The translations under genes and the position numbers were made by a program. A DNA stretch of 14,546 nt. Source: an uncultured Arcobacter sp. (GTDB taxonomy: Bacteria; Campylobacterota; Campylobacteria; Campylobacterales; Arcobacteraceae). A model generated the notes under the pieces. The model searched no databases. It had not been told where the DNA came from and saw only the letters and a program-made list of their open reading frames with translations. The stretch is from assembly GCA_913062735.1 (NCBI GenBank), contig CAJXWI010000014.1, positions 1 through 14,546 of the forward strand, given 5' to 3'. Positions 6,956 to 13,269 of the stretch are shown piece after piece (the stretch's first letter is position 1; every line of letters starts with the position of its first letter).

Positions 6956-7855
6956 ATGAAAGAGACAAAAATAGGTATTGCAGCAGGACTTTTTACAATA
7001 ATTGCATGGGCAAGTGCAGGAATATTTATAAATTTACTAGATGATTTACCTATCTTGTTGATTGTATCAATACGCTTGAGTGTTTCTTTATTTGCGCTTT
7101 TTATTATCGTATTTTTTTTAAAGAAAAATATTCGTAAGTATCTTGGAGAACTAAATAATTACAGAACATGGTTACTGGGTTTTGTATTGTTTTTATGTTA
7201 TTTATTTGGGACACTTGCATTTGCTTTAGCTCCTGTTGGAGAAGTTACTATTCTTATGACCACCTCTCCTTTATTTGTGATTTTATATAAGTACTTAAGA
7301 AAAGAAAAAGTTACTGGCTTTGAAATTATTGGTGTTCTTCTTGCTTTTTGTGGCGTTTTATTAATAACATTTAATGAAATTACTTTTACAGAACTTCTTT
7401 CATCATCAAGACTCTTAGGGGATGTGCTTGCCCTTTTTGTTTCTTTGTTATTTGCTTTATACGCTGTTATTTATAAAGCTTTGAGCGAAAAAAATAAAGC
7501 CCCTCATTCTTTTAGTATTGCAATAAGTACATTCTTTATGGGAATAGTATTGTTTCTTTATTTTGCAGACACCTTTTGGGAGAATAATCTAAGTACCGTG
7601 TCAAATTCAAGTGTGGTATATTTACTTGCAATTTCAATATTTTCAACCGCGCTTCCAACTATTACATATAGCCTAGCATCAAAATATTTAAAACCCATAC
7701 AAACAACAAGTATTTTATTATTAGAGCCTTTTATTGCAATCGTTTTAGCTGTAATATTTATTAATGAAATTCCAAGTCTTTTTATTGCCCCTGGTTTTGT
7801 GTTTATTTTATTGGGTTTGTTTTTTATTATAAAGAATAATAAAAGAAAAGTTTAA
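6956..7855 (+). CDS. EamA/DMT-superfamily transporter (10 membrane helices)
   Basis: The 299-residue protein shows the two-fold EamA layout: five helices at about 7-145 and five at about 155-293. The first repeat begins GIAAGLFTIIAWASAGIF, and each repeat ends in a helix with the conserved late-EamA pattern (FALAPVGEVTILMTTSPLFVILYKYL; LKPIQTTSILLLEPFIAIVLAVIF). Members export amino acids, nucleosides or other metabolites across the inner membrane, and the substrate cannot be told from sequence. GGAG lies a few bases before the ATG. The upstream AraC gene is broken, so any control by it is lost or altered. A few charged residues close the C-terminus (KNNKRKV). The family call is firm and the function open. 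Confidence 0.9.
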   Translation: MKETKIGIAAGLFTIIAWASAGIFINLLDDLPILLIVSIRLSVSLFALFIIVFFLKKNIRKYLGELNNYRTWLLGFVLFLCYLFGTLAFALAPVGEVTILMTTSPLFVILYKYLRKEKVTGFEIIGVLLAFCGVLLITFNEITFTELLSSSRLLGDVLALFVSLLFALYAVIYKALSEKNKAPHSFSIAISTFFMGIVLFLYFADTFWENNLSTVSNSSVVYLLAISIFSTALPTITYSLASKYLKPIQTTSILLLEPFIAIVLAVIFINEIPSLFIAPGFVFILLGLFFIIKNNKRKV

Positions 7856-7914
7856 TTATATTTTTAATGCTTAATGTGATATAAATAACAAATATTTATA
7901 GAAGAAGGACAAAA

Positions 7915-8124
7915 ATGACGGAGACTTTTAAAAACAAAATGATAGAAGTTTGTAAGGAAAAAATACAGAAAAAAGGCTCTAATGTAGGTTTGTCTTTTTA
8001 TGCTTTTTTTGCCAATAAAAATGATAATCCAGAATTATTAATGGAAATAGCGCAGTGGTGGATAATGGAGAATAAACTAGATCATTTTGAAAAAGCCGTA
8101 AAAATTAAAAAAATGTTAGAATAA
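7915..8124 (+). CDS. Small conserved protein, probably DUF6500-like
   Basis: The 69-residue cytoplasmic protein has no signal peptide or cysteine pair beyond a single Cys. The central block VGLSFYAFFANKNDNPELLMEIAQWWI, followed by LDHFEKAVKIKKM, looks strongly conserved. From memory it resembles small proteins annotated DUF6500 in Vibrio and other proteobacteria, which I could not verify. It is probably all helical. GAAGGA precedes the ATG by six bases, and TATAAAT at 7880-7886 may be its -10 box. It lies 21 bases before an AraC-type regulator on the same strand, so the two could be co-transcribed. The function is unknown. Confidence 0.75.
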   Translation: MTETFKNKMIEVCKEKIQKKGSNVGLSFYAFFANKNDNPELLMEIAQWWIMENKLDHFEKAVKIKKMLE

Positions 8125-8145
8125 AATAAACGAAGGATAAACCAA

Positions 8146-8997
8146 TTGACCTATATCGTTCCTAATACTTTTATAGAAAACAAAGATGTTAATCTACGAG
8201 TACTCGATAATTTATATGCTTTAAATTATCGTACGCAAAAAAAGAGTGACTTTATTTCTTTTAGAACTACTATGCATTGTTTTATTATTCTTCTAGAGGG
8301 CTCAAAAGTAATTCATTTTAAAGATCAAGATTTTTTCGTTGAAGAAAATGAAGTGTGTTTTTTAACACAAAACAACTATTTTATGAGCGAAAGACTGGCT
8401 AAGAATTCTCAATACAAATCACTTGTAATATATTTTGATGATAAATTTATTTTTGAATTTCTTGAAAAGCATAAGATTGAAGTTCTGTCTTCTTCACAAG
8501 AAGATATTGTAAACGTGAAATATTTAGACGATACTTTTTTAAAAAACAGTATTGAAATGTTGAAAGAATATTCAAATGAAAACTTAAGTACAAGTCTTTT
8601 AAAACTAAAAATAGAAGAAATCCTTTTACATACGCTTAGAATAAATAAAAGAAATTTCCACGCTTACTTGCAAGCTATAAAACGTACAAGTGGTAATAGA
8701 AATAAATTTATTCTTGAATCTAATATTGATTTAATTCAAAATCTTGATGACATGTGTAAACTAACCAGATTAAGTCCTAACCAATTAAGAAACTATATTA
8801 AACAAGAATATAAACTAAGCCCAAAAGTATGGTTAGATAAAAAGAGATTAGAACAAGCTTCTATGATGTTAAGAAATACAGATAAAACAATAAGTCAAAT
8901 TGCAAGTGACATTGGTTATTCAACCGTATCTTGGTTTATTTCTCAATTTAAAAAACACTACAGTATTACACCTAAAGAATTCCGATATAAAACGTAA
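8146..8997 (+). CDS. AraC-family transcriptional regulator
   Basis: The 283-residue protein has an N-terminal cupin-like sensor region at about 30-110 (MHCFIILLEGSKVIHF, then FFVEENEVCFLTQNNYF). The C-terminal AraC DNA-binding domain lies at about 190-281: first helix-turn-helix around LSPNQLRNYIKQEY, second around KTISQIASDIGYSTVSWFISQFKKHY, ending in TPKEFR. The sensor region is closer to the ExsA/VirF-like type than to sugar-binding AraC domains (weak judgement). The start is TTG at 8146, chosen because GAAGGA lies eight bases upstream and the first ATG is far inside the conserved region. The secreted PEBP-like gene follows 65 bases downstream on the same strand and is a likely target (inference). 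Confidence 0.88.
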   Translation: MTYIVPNTFIENKDVNLRVLDNLYALNYRTQKKSDFISFRTTMHCFIILLEGSKVIHFKDQDFFVEENEVCFLTQNNYFMSERLAKNSQYKSLVIYFDDKFIFEFLEKHKIEVLSSSQEDIVNVKYLDDTFLKNSIEMLKEYSNENLSTSLLKLKIEEILLHTLRINKRNFHAYLQAIKRTSGNRNKFILESNIDLIQNLDDMCKLTRLSPNQLRNYIKQEYKLSPKVWLDKKRLEQASMMLRNTDKTISQIASDIGYSTVSWFISQFKKHYSITPKEFRYKT

Positions 8998-9034
8998 GTT
9001 TTCTTGTACTTTGTAATTTTACTTTTTTGTATTA

Positions 9035-9060
9035 TGTTCCTATGTAAACAAAAAGGAACA
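9035..9060 (+). promoter_or_regulatory. Inverted repeat over promoter and ribosome binding site of the PEBP gene
   Basis: TGTTCCT (9035-9041) and AGGAACA (9054-9060) are perfect 7-bp arms. The right arm contains the AAGGAA ribosome binding site of the gene starting at 9063. TATTAT at 9030-9035 could be its -10 box. If transcription starts upstream of 9035 the RNA could hide the ribosome binding site. If it starts at the -10 noted, the dyad is more likely a protein-binding site. Confidence 0.35.
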
Positions 9061-9062
9061 AT

Positions 9063-9611
9063 ATGAACGTTAAATTTAGAAAATTAGTTTTAGGATTTGG
9101 GCTTACTTTATTAAGTAATGCTTTATTTGCAGAAGGTTTTATTTTAAAAAGTAAAGACTTACGAGGTCAAACCTCAATGAATCAGGTATTTAATGGTTTT
9201 GGATGCAAAGGCGATAATATCTCTCCTCAATTATCCTGGGAAAATGCACCTAAAGGAACAAAAAGTTTTGCTATTACTATGTATGACAAAGACGCTCCTA
9301 CTGGAAGTGGTTGGTGGCATTGGCTGGTTTTTGATATTGAAAAAAACACTTCTGCCATAGTTTCAAATGCCAGTGCTTCACATACACTTCCTTCAAACAG
9401 TATTGAAAGTACAAATGATTATGGAAGAAAAAACTTTGGGGGCTCTTGTCCACCAAAAGGGGATAAAACGCATATGTATTTAACTACTATTTATGCACTT
9501 GATGTAGATAAATTAGGCTTAGATAAAAATGCTAATCCTGCTTTAGTTGGATATATGATTAATGCTCACACTCTTAAAAAAAGCTCACTTGTGACATATT
9601 ACAAACGATAA
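9063..9611 (+). CDS. Secreted YbhB/YbcL (PEBP, Raf-kinase-inhibitor-like) family protein
   Basis: The 182-residue protein has a signal peptide of about 23 residues (LVLGFGLTLLSNALFA, cut before Glu24), so it should be periplasmic. The PEBP ligand-pocket motifs follow: GCKGDNISPQLSW (48-59), DKDAPTGSGWWHWLVFDI (75-92, containing His86) and YGRKNFGGSCPPKGDKTH (120-137), then YLTTIYALD. Bacterial members keep the anion-binding pocket of eukaryotic phosphatidylethanolamine-binding proteins, but their ligands are largely unknown. AAGGAA precedes the ATG by five bases. A strong hairpin follows the gene, so it is probably a single-gene transcript. The upstream AraC-type regulator is its likely controller (inference). 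Confidence 0.92.
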   Translation: MNVKFRKLVLGFGLTLLSNALFAEGFILKSKDLRGQTSMNQVFNGFGCKGDNISPQLSWENAPKGTKSFAITMYDKDAPTGSGWWHWLVFDIEKNTSAIVSNASASHTLPSNSIESTNDYGRKNFGGSCPPKGDKTHMYLTTIYALDVDKLGLDKNANPALVGYMINAHTLKKSSLVTYYKR

Positions 9612-9624
9612 ATTCTATTTAAAG

Positions 9625-9674
9625 AAGAGTATAAGAGAATAAAAGATTGTATTTCTTTTATTCACTTATCTCTT
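9625..9674 (+). terminator. Long hairpin after the PEBP gene, likely terminator
   Basis: Positions 9625-9646 pair with 9654-9674 with one bulged T and one mismatch, giving about 20 base pairs around a seven-base loop (TTGTATT). A T-rich tract (TATTCTCTTTCTT) follows. It starts 14 bases after the stop codon. The stem is AT-rich and the T tract is broken by C, so efficiency is uncertain. Confidence 0.6.
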
Positions 9675-9783
9675 TATTCTCTTTCTTAAGTATGCACTTT
9701 ACTTAATACTCTCTTTTGTTCAAATGTACAAATTATCCTATTTAATGTAGAAAAATGCTATTTTTATTCTCTCTTTTATTTCC

Positions 9784-9789
9784 TATACT
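9784..9789 (+). promoter_or_regulatory. Candidate -10 box for the redox operon
   Basis: TATACT lies 18 bases before the ATG at 9808, just ahead of the AGGAAGAG ribosome binding site. The leader would be only about 12 bases. No -35 hexamer is evident, though the upstream DNA is T-rich, as in many Campylobacterota promoters. Confidence 0.35.
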
Positions 9790-9807
9790 TTTAAAGAAAG
9801 GAAGAGA

Positions 9808-10281
9808 ATGAAACATAATAAAGCACAGGAACTAGAAGTTCTAGAATGGTTAAATACAAAACAAGATATTAGTCTTGAAAAACTAAAAGGCAAAATTGTC
9901 CTAATTTATGTATTTCAGATGTTATGTCCTGCTTGCGTTGCTCACAGTATTCCCCAAAGTAAAAAACTGTTTAAAAGATTTTTAAATGAAGATATTGTTA
10001 TTTTGGGTTTACACAGTGTTTTTGAGCATCATGATGTGATGAGTCCTAAGGCACTAAAAGTTTTTGTAGATGAAAATGATATAGGTTTTCCTATAGCTAT
10101 TGATTTGAGTGTCGAAAAAGATTTTATGCCAGCAACAATGAAAAAATATAATATGCAAGGCACGCCTACATTACTTATTATTGATAAAGAAAGCAAGATA
10201 CGAATGCATGCTTTTGGTTTAGTGAATGATCTTGATATTGGATTATTACTTGGAAAATTATTAGAAGAAAAAAAGGATTAA
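9808..10281 (+). CDS. Cytoplasmic thioredoxin-like protein with CPAC active site
   Basis: The 157-residue protein has no signal peptide or anchor. The thioredoxin fold shows KIVLIYVFQMLCPACVAHSIPQ, with Cys40-Pro-Ala-Cys43, and a cis-proline loop QGTPTLLIIDK (Pro120). An inserted segment at about 70-110 (HSVFEHHDVMSPKALKVFVDE, FPIAIDL) is typical of TlpA/AhpC-TSA-type redoxins rather than small thioredoxins. It may reduce disulfides or peroxides. The lone CPAC motif does not decide between thiol reductase and peroxiredoxin-like activity. AGGAAGAG precedes the ATG. One base separates its stop from the next ATG, so the two genes are almost certainly co-transcribed and translationally coupled. 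The partner protein has no cysteine, so it is not a direct disulfide substrate. Confidence 0.82.
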   Translation: MKHNKAQELEVLEWLNTKQDISLEKLKGKIVLIYVFQMLCPACVAHSIPQSKKLFKRFLNEDIVILGLHSVFEHHDVMSPKALKVFVDENDIGFPIAIDLSVEKDFMPATMKKYNMQGTPTLLIIDKESKIRMHAFGLVNDLDIGLLLGKLLEEKKD

Positions 10282-10282
10282 A

Positions 10283-10993
10283 ATGAAAAATATAATGAAA
10301 AAGAGTTTAAGTACGCTCCTTATAGTAGGAAGCATAATAATGCATGCAAATGATGATTTTAAAATCAAAGAAGCAAAGGTTGAATATATTAAATCCCTTG
10401 ATTTATTAGTCTTTTCACAAAAAGTACAAGGAAAAGCTGGTAATACTACACCTGATCTCAATGGAGCATTAAATGGAGCGAGTATGTTAGGATATGTTTT
10501 TCCTACAAGTTTAAAATCAAGTGATGTTGGTTTTAATGTTACAAAAGGAATAGTTGCCCTTGCTCTTACTAGTCACCCTGATTTTGATGATACTCCTCTT
10601 TGGGATGAAAATAATGATAAAAACTATAAAAATGATGGAAAAGTATGGCACCCCCATTGGGTTGTTTTAGTAGAAGATAAGTCTTTACCTGGAGGATTAA
10701 AAGTAAAAGAATTTAAAAAAGCCAATAAAGAAGTGCTTTTACCTCCTACAAATCCAGGAATGCCAATGTATATGGATTCTCCTGGTTTTTCAGTGCTCAT
10801 ACAAAACAATACAATTAAAGCCTTAGTTCCAGCTAGAAGAGTCAATAATAAAATAGATTTCTCTTATGATGCTGTTTCTGTTTTAATGAAAGTAAATACC
10901 AATAAAGATACACCTCTACTTGGTGTGTATAAAGTATACTCTGTTTTAGATGGCGAACTTAATTTAAAAAACAAAGTGATAAATGTTAAATAA
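10283..10993 (+). CDS. Exported protein of unknown function with an HPHW motif
   Basis: I do not recognise the family. The 236-residue protein begins with a signal peptide (KKSLSTLLIVGSIIMHA, cut near residue 22), so it should be periplasmic. Visible features are a glycine/asparagine-rich stretch (about 50-70), VTKGIVALALTSHPDFDD with His98, an acidic asparagine-rich loop at 108-119, a WHPHWVVLVED motif (His123, His125), and a proline/methionine-rich segment PPTNPGMPMYMDSPGF (154-169). The histidines and acidic loop suggest metal binding (inference). It contains no cysteine. AAGGA lies about six bases before the ATG, inside the end of the upstream redoxin gene. The internal Met5 is an alternative start. 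Co-transcription with a redoxin hints at a role in oxidative or metal stress, which is unproven. Confidence 0.75.
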   Translation: MKNIMKKSLSTLLIVGSIIMHANDDFKIKEAKVEYIKSLDLLVFSQKVQGKAGNTTPDLNGALNGASMLGYVFPTSLKSSDVGFNVTKGIVALALTSHPDFDDTPLWDENNDKNYKNDGKVWHPHWVVLVEDKSLPGGLKVKEFKKANKEVLLPPTNPGMPMYMDSPGFSVLIQNNTIKALVPARRVNNKIDFSYDAVSVLMKVNTNKDTPLLGVYKVYSVLDGELNLKNKVINVK

Positions 10994-11002
10994 ATATATG
11001 CC

Positions 11003-11027
11003 TTTTTCCTCTTTTTAAGAGGAAAAA
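11003..11027. terminator. Hairpin between convergent genes, possible bidirectional terminator
   Basis: TTTTTCCTCTT (11003-11013) pairs perfectly with AAGAGGAAAAA (11017-11027) around TTT, and it lies between the stops of two convergent genes. Position argues for termination. However, the T-run is on the 5' side and the A-run on the 3' side on both strands, so the standard trailing U-run is missing. It may work weakly or mainly protect mRNA ends. Confidence 0.45.
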
Positions 11028-11029
11028 AC

Positions 11030-11857
11030 TTAGGTATAAATTTTTAGGTTATTGGATCTAAACTCTTTTGGGCAAAGTTTTGTATGTTTTTTAAAAAATC
11101 TTGAGAAATAAGAAGAATCAAAATATCCAAGTGATTCTGCAATATCTTTTACAGATTCTTGGCTAAAAATAAGTTCTCTTTTTGCTTCTACTATTAATCG
11201 TTCACTTATTAAATCTGAAACAGTTTTATTGATATTCTTTTGTATAATCTCATTTAATCTTTTGGTAGTAAGATCAAATTCTTTGGCATAAAAAGAAGCA
11301 CTTTTCTCTTCTTTATAATGTTTATCTATGAGAAGTTTTAGATTTTGTACACGTTTGTCTGTATGTAAGTTTTTTGCTATATTTGTTTTAGATTTTATAA
11401 TATATTTTAAGAAAGAAGAAAAAAGATGGGAAAGTAGTAAAAAATCATCATTGTTAATATATTCTTCTTTAATCATTTCAACCAACAAGGTCAAATTCTT
11501 TTTTGTTTTATTACAAATATCAATTGAAGATTCTGAATTTGTATTAAACAAGTTATTAATAATTTTATCATCATGGAAAAATTCTTTCGAGAAGTTGAAA
11601 ATGTATCCATCATATTCATTATTAAAATCATTTAAATTCCATTTGTGAACTTGAGAGGGTTTTATTAAATAGATTAAATCTCTTTTTAATTCATATTCTT
11701 CAAAATCAATACTGTGTTTTCCTTCTCCTTTAGTAATAAAAATAAGTTGATAAAAATCATGTCTGCATTCTTTGAAAATATTATTTTGATATTGATCTTT
11801 TATATAAAATAATTCAAATTGTTTATTAGATTCTAATTCCTTATATAAAATACTCAT
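11030..11857 (-). CDS. AraC-family transcriptional regulator with cupin sensor domain
   Basis: The 275-residue protein has an AraC-type cupin at about 30-105 (CRHDFYQLIFITKGEGKHSIDFEEYEL, then LIYLIKPSQVHKW, a typical pocket). The DNA-binding domain lies at about 170-270: SASFYAKEFDLTTKRLNEIIQKNINKT, then ESVKDIAESLGYFDSSYFSRFFKKH and CPKEFRSN. AAAGG precedes the ATG at 11857 by about six bases, and a minus-strand TATAAT lies at 11889-11884. It is transcribed divergently from the RibD-C/DHFR-like gene across 146 bases, the usual layout of an AraC regulator and its target (inference). The ligand is unknown. Confidence 0.9.
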   Translation of the reverse strand: MSILYKELESNKQFELFYIKDQYQNNIFKECRHDFYQLIFITKGEGKHSIDFEEYELKRDLIYLIKPSQVHKWNLNDFNNEYDGYIFNFSKEFFHDDKIINNLFNTNSESSIDICNKTKKNLTLLVEMIKEEYINNDDFLLLSHLFSSFLKYIIKSKTNIAKNLHTDKRVQNLKLLIDKHYKEEKSASFYAKEFDLTTKRLNEIIQKNINKTVSDLISERLIVEAKRELIFSQESVKDIAESLGYFDSSYFSRFFKKHTKLCPKEFRSNNLKIYT

Positions 11858-11883
11858 TGGAAACCTTTATTTTTTCTTCTGTG

Positions 11884-11889
11884 ATTATA
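11884..11889 (-). promoter_or_regulatory. Candidate -10 box for the third AraC gene
   Basis: TATAAT reads on the minus strand 26 bases upstream of the ATG at 11857, leaving a leader of about 20 bases that contains AAAGG. The -35 region is only T-rich. Confidence 0.45.
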
Positions 11890-12003
11890 CAACAAATGTA
11901 ATAATAAAAACGGTAAATATAAGAATAAAATAAAGTTTATTTTTTATTAAATCATTGAAAATAAGAGTAAGATGTTTTAAAATTATTTTGAAGGAATAGT
12001 ATT

Positions 12004-12552
12004 TTGAGTTTAACAGTTTCCGTTTTTATAGCAACAAGTTTAGATGGTTTTATATCAAGAGAAAATGATTCTTTAGATTGGTTAGATGAGGCAAACAAAA
12101 CACTTCCTAAAGGTGAAGATTGTGGTTATGAAAAGTTTATGCAAGGCGTTGATGCTTTAATAATGGGAAGGCATACGTATGAAAAAATATTAACATTTGA
12201 CGAATGGCCTTATAAAAATAAAAGAGTAATTGTTTTAAGTAGTTCTAAACTTAAGATTCCAAATAATCTTGCTTCTTCTCTTGAACATTCATCTTTAGAT
12301 GCCAAAGAATTATGTGTTTATTTAGAAAAAGAAGGCTTAAAACGAATCTATATTGATGGTGGAATAACTATTCAAAGGTTTTTATTGGCCAAATTAATTA
12401 ATGAGCTTACTATTACTATAATTCCCGTTCTTATAGGAAAGGGAAAACCTTTATTTCCTTCTTTAAATACAGATATTAATTTGAAACTAATACGTTCTAA
12501 AGCCTATGACTTTGGATTTACACAAGTGAAATATTTAGTACTTAATTCTTAA
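12004..12552 (+). CDS. Dihydrofolate reductase-like (RibD C-terminal domain) protein
   Basis: The 182-residue protein matches the stand-alone RibD-C/DHFR-like group (YyaP/YwjB type). VFIATSLDGFISREND (7-22) resembles the substrate and cofactor strand. LIMGRHTYEKIL (52-63) and KRVIVLSS (73-80) form the nucleotide-binding part. IYIDGG (115-120) and IIPVLIGKGKPLFP (139-152) are the late glycine motifs. Such proteins bind NADPH, but for most the substrate is unknown; they are not the housekeeping folate enzyme. The start is TTG at 12004, with AAGGA eight bases upstream and no better ATG. It is divergent from an AraC regulator that probably controls it. No riboflavin genes adjoin it, which argues against a dedicated flavin pathway. 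Confidence 0.9.
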   Translation: MSLTVSVFIATSLDGFISRENDSLDWLDEANKTLPKGEDCGYEKFMQGVDALIMGRHTYEKILTFDEWPYKNKRVIVLSSSKLKIPNNLASSLEHSSLDAKELCVYLEKEGLKRIYIDGGITIQRFLLAKLINELTITIIPVLIGKGKPLFPSLNTDINLKLIRSKAYDFGFTQVKYLVLNS

Positions 12553-12776
12553 AATGAATCAATTTTCTTTCTTTTTCTTCGTTTTAAAACCCTTTAATCT
12601 TACTTGATAGATAATAGAATATCTAGACGTAATATTAGGAATGATAATATTTAGGGCTAACTTCAGATGTATTTTTACTTTTATTTATAGAGATTTTAAA
12701 TCCTTTTACTATTGTTGAAAATCCTTTTCAATTGATATCCAAAATCATACTTTATTACTCCCTATATAAAATGTTA

Positions 12777-12870
12777 AAATATATGTTAAACGCTAAGCGT
12801 TAAAACATTAGCTTAAAGCTCTTAAGGCCTTTATCTTGCAAGACTAAGGCTTCTTAATAATGGCTTTTTT
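12777..12870 (+). ncRNA. Candidate small structured RNA
   Basis: TATAAA at 12765-12770 would start transcription at about 12777-12782, directly at the first hairpin. In that hairpin ATGTT (12783-12787) and AACGCT (12789-12794) pair with AGCGTT (12796-12801) and AACAT (12804-12808), separated by a small internal loop. After six bases a second, longer hairpin with a T6 tail ends the unit. The total is about 90 bases, with higher GC than the surrounding spacer. It does not look like tRNA, tmRNA or SRP RNA to me. The structure is read by eye, without energy calculation or homologues. It could instead be the operator plus terminator of a longer transcript from 12004. Confidence 0.38.
12815..12870 (+). 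terminator. Rho-independent terminator-like long hairpin with T6
   Basis: Four stacked stems pair in order: AAAGCT (12815-12820) with GGCTTT (12862-12867); TTAAG (12822-12826) with CTTAA (12853-12857); GCCTT (12827-12831) with AAGGC (12846-12850); and TCT with AGA around a TGCA loop at 12837-12840. That is about 19 pairs with small internal loops. T6 follows at 12865-12870, partly shared with the outer stem. It lies ahead of the promoter of the next gene, so it would insulate that gene. Confidence 0.6.
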
Positions 12871-12883
12871 ATGCATTTTTAGA

Positions 12884-12889
12884 TATTAT
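12884..12889 (+). promoter_or_regulatory. Candidate -10 box for the DUF6394-leuS operon
   Basis: TATTAT lies 35 bases before the ATG at 12925 and just after the T6 hairpin, so transcription would start at about 12896. AAAGGATA is the ribosome binding site. No good -35 hexamer is present. Confidence 0.4.
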
Positions 12890-12924
12890 GGCAAATTAAT
12901 TAAACAAATAAACAAAGGATACAC

Positions 12925-13269
12925 ATGGATTGGGGTAAAGTTACGTATATATTCTTTTCACTAATGTCACTAACAACAACAGCAGGTTTTTTATATGAAC
13001 CACATGCTGTTCCTCTCTTTATTGCGGCTTCGGTTAATATCATTTCTACTATTTTAAAAATTGGTGTTAGAAATTTATTGTCAGCTGAGTTATTGGCAAG
13101 TTCACTGGTGGCGGATCTTCACTTGATCCCTGCATTCATGGCCTTAGTATTTATGGGGGATGAAAGATTAGCAGTGGCTTTAGCTATTGGAGCTGTTGTT
13201 GCGAATATTTTTTCAATTGCTCTTGCATTAATAGAAAGTTCAAAAAGCGAAGATAAGGAAGAGTACTAA
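12925..13269 (+). CDS. DUF6394-like small membrane protein
   Basis: The 114-residue protein has about four hydrophobic helices: about 4-22 ([19 protein letters not shown]), 28-47 ([20 protein letters not shown]), 60-78 and 80-103. It closes with an acidic/lysine tail [10 protein letters not shown]. From memory it matches the Campylobacterota family annotated DUF6394, commonly found directly upstream of leuS. The function is unknown. No enzyme motif or conserved pair of cysteines is visible. AAAGGATA precedes the ATG by a few bases. Its stop codon overlaps the leuS start (TAATG, one shared base), so translation of leuS is probably coupled to it. Confidence 0.85.
   Translation: MDWGKVTYIFFSLMSLTTTAGFLYEPHAVPLFIAASVNIISTILKIGVRNLLSAELLASSLVADLHLIPAFMALVFMGDERLAVALAIGAVVANIFSIALALIESSKSEDKEEY

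Larger units (their letters stand above)
12553..12924. other. 372-bp spacer holding a candidate small RNA
   Basis: No coding frame is visible on either strand. After the stop at 12552 comes a pyrimidine-rich stretch. TTGAAAA (12715-12721) and TTTTCAA (12725-12731) form a 7-bp hairpin, and ATGTTAAA is directly repeated at 12771-12778 and 12783-12790. From about 12777 to 12870 lie two consecutive hairpins ending in T6 (listed separately). The last 50 bases carry the probable promoter and ribosome binding site (AAAGGATA) of the next gene. Confidence 0.6.

Noticed and set aside
10261..10845. Minus-strand open frames over the exported-protein gene
   Set aside because: Antisense to a gene with a signal peptide, ribosome binding site and coupled upstream partner; low-complexity translations.
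11328..11648. Plus-strand 106-codon frame within the third AraC gene
   Set aside because: Shadow of a regulator with complete cupin and helix-turn-helix domains.
12811..12865. tRNA-like appearance of the hairpin region
   Set aside because: No TTCGA-type T-arm, no proper acceptor stem or anticodon arm; the pairing is one long hairpin ending in T6.
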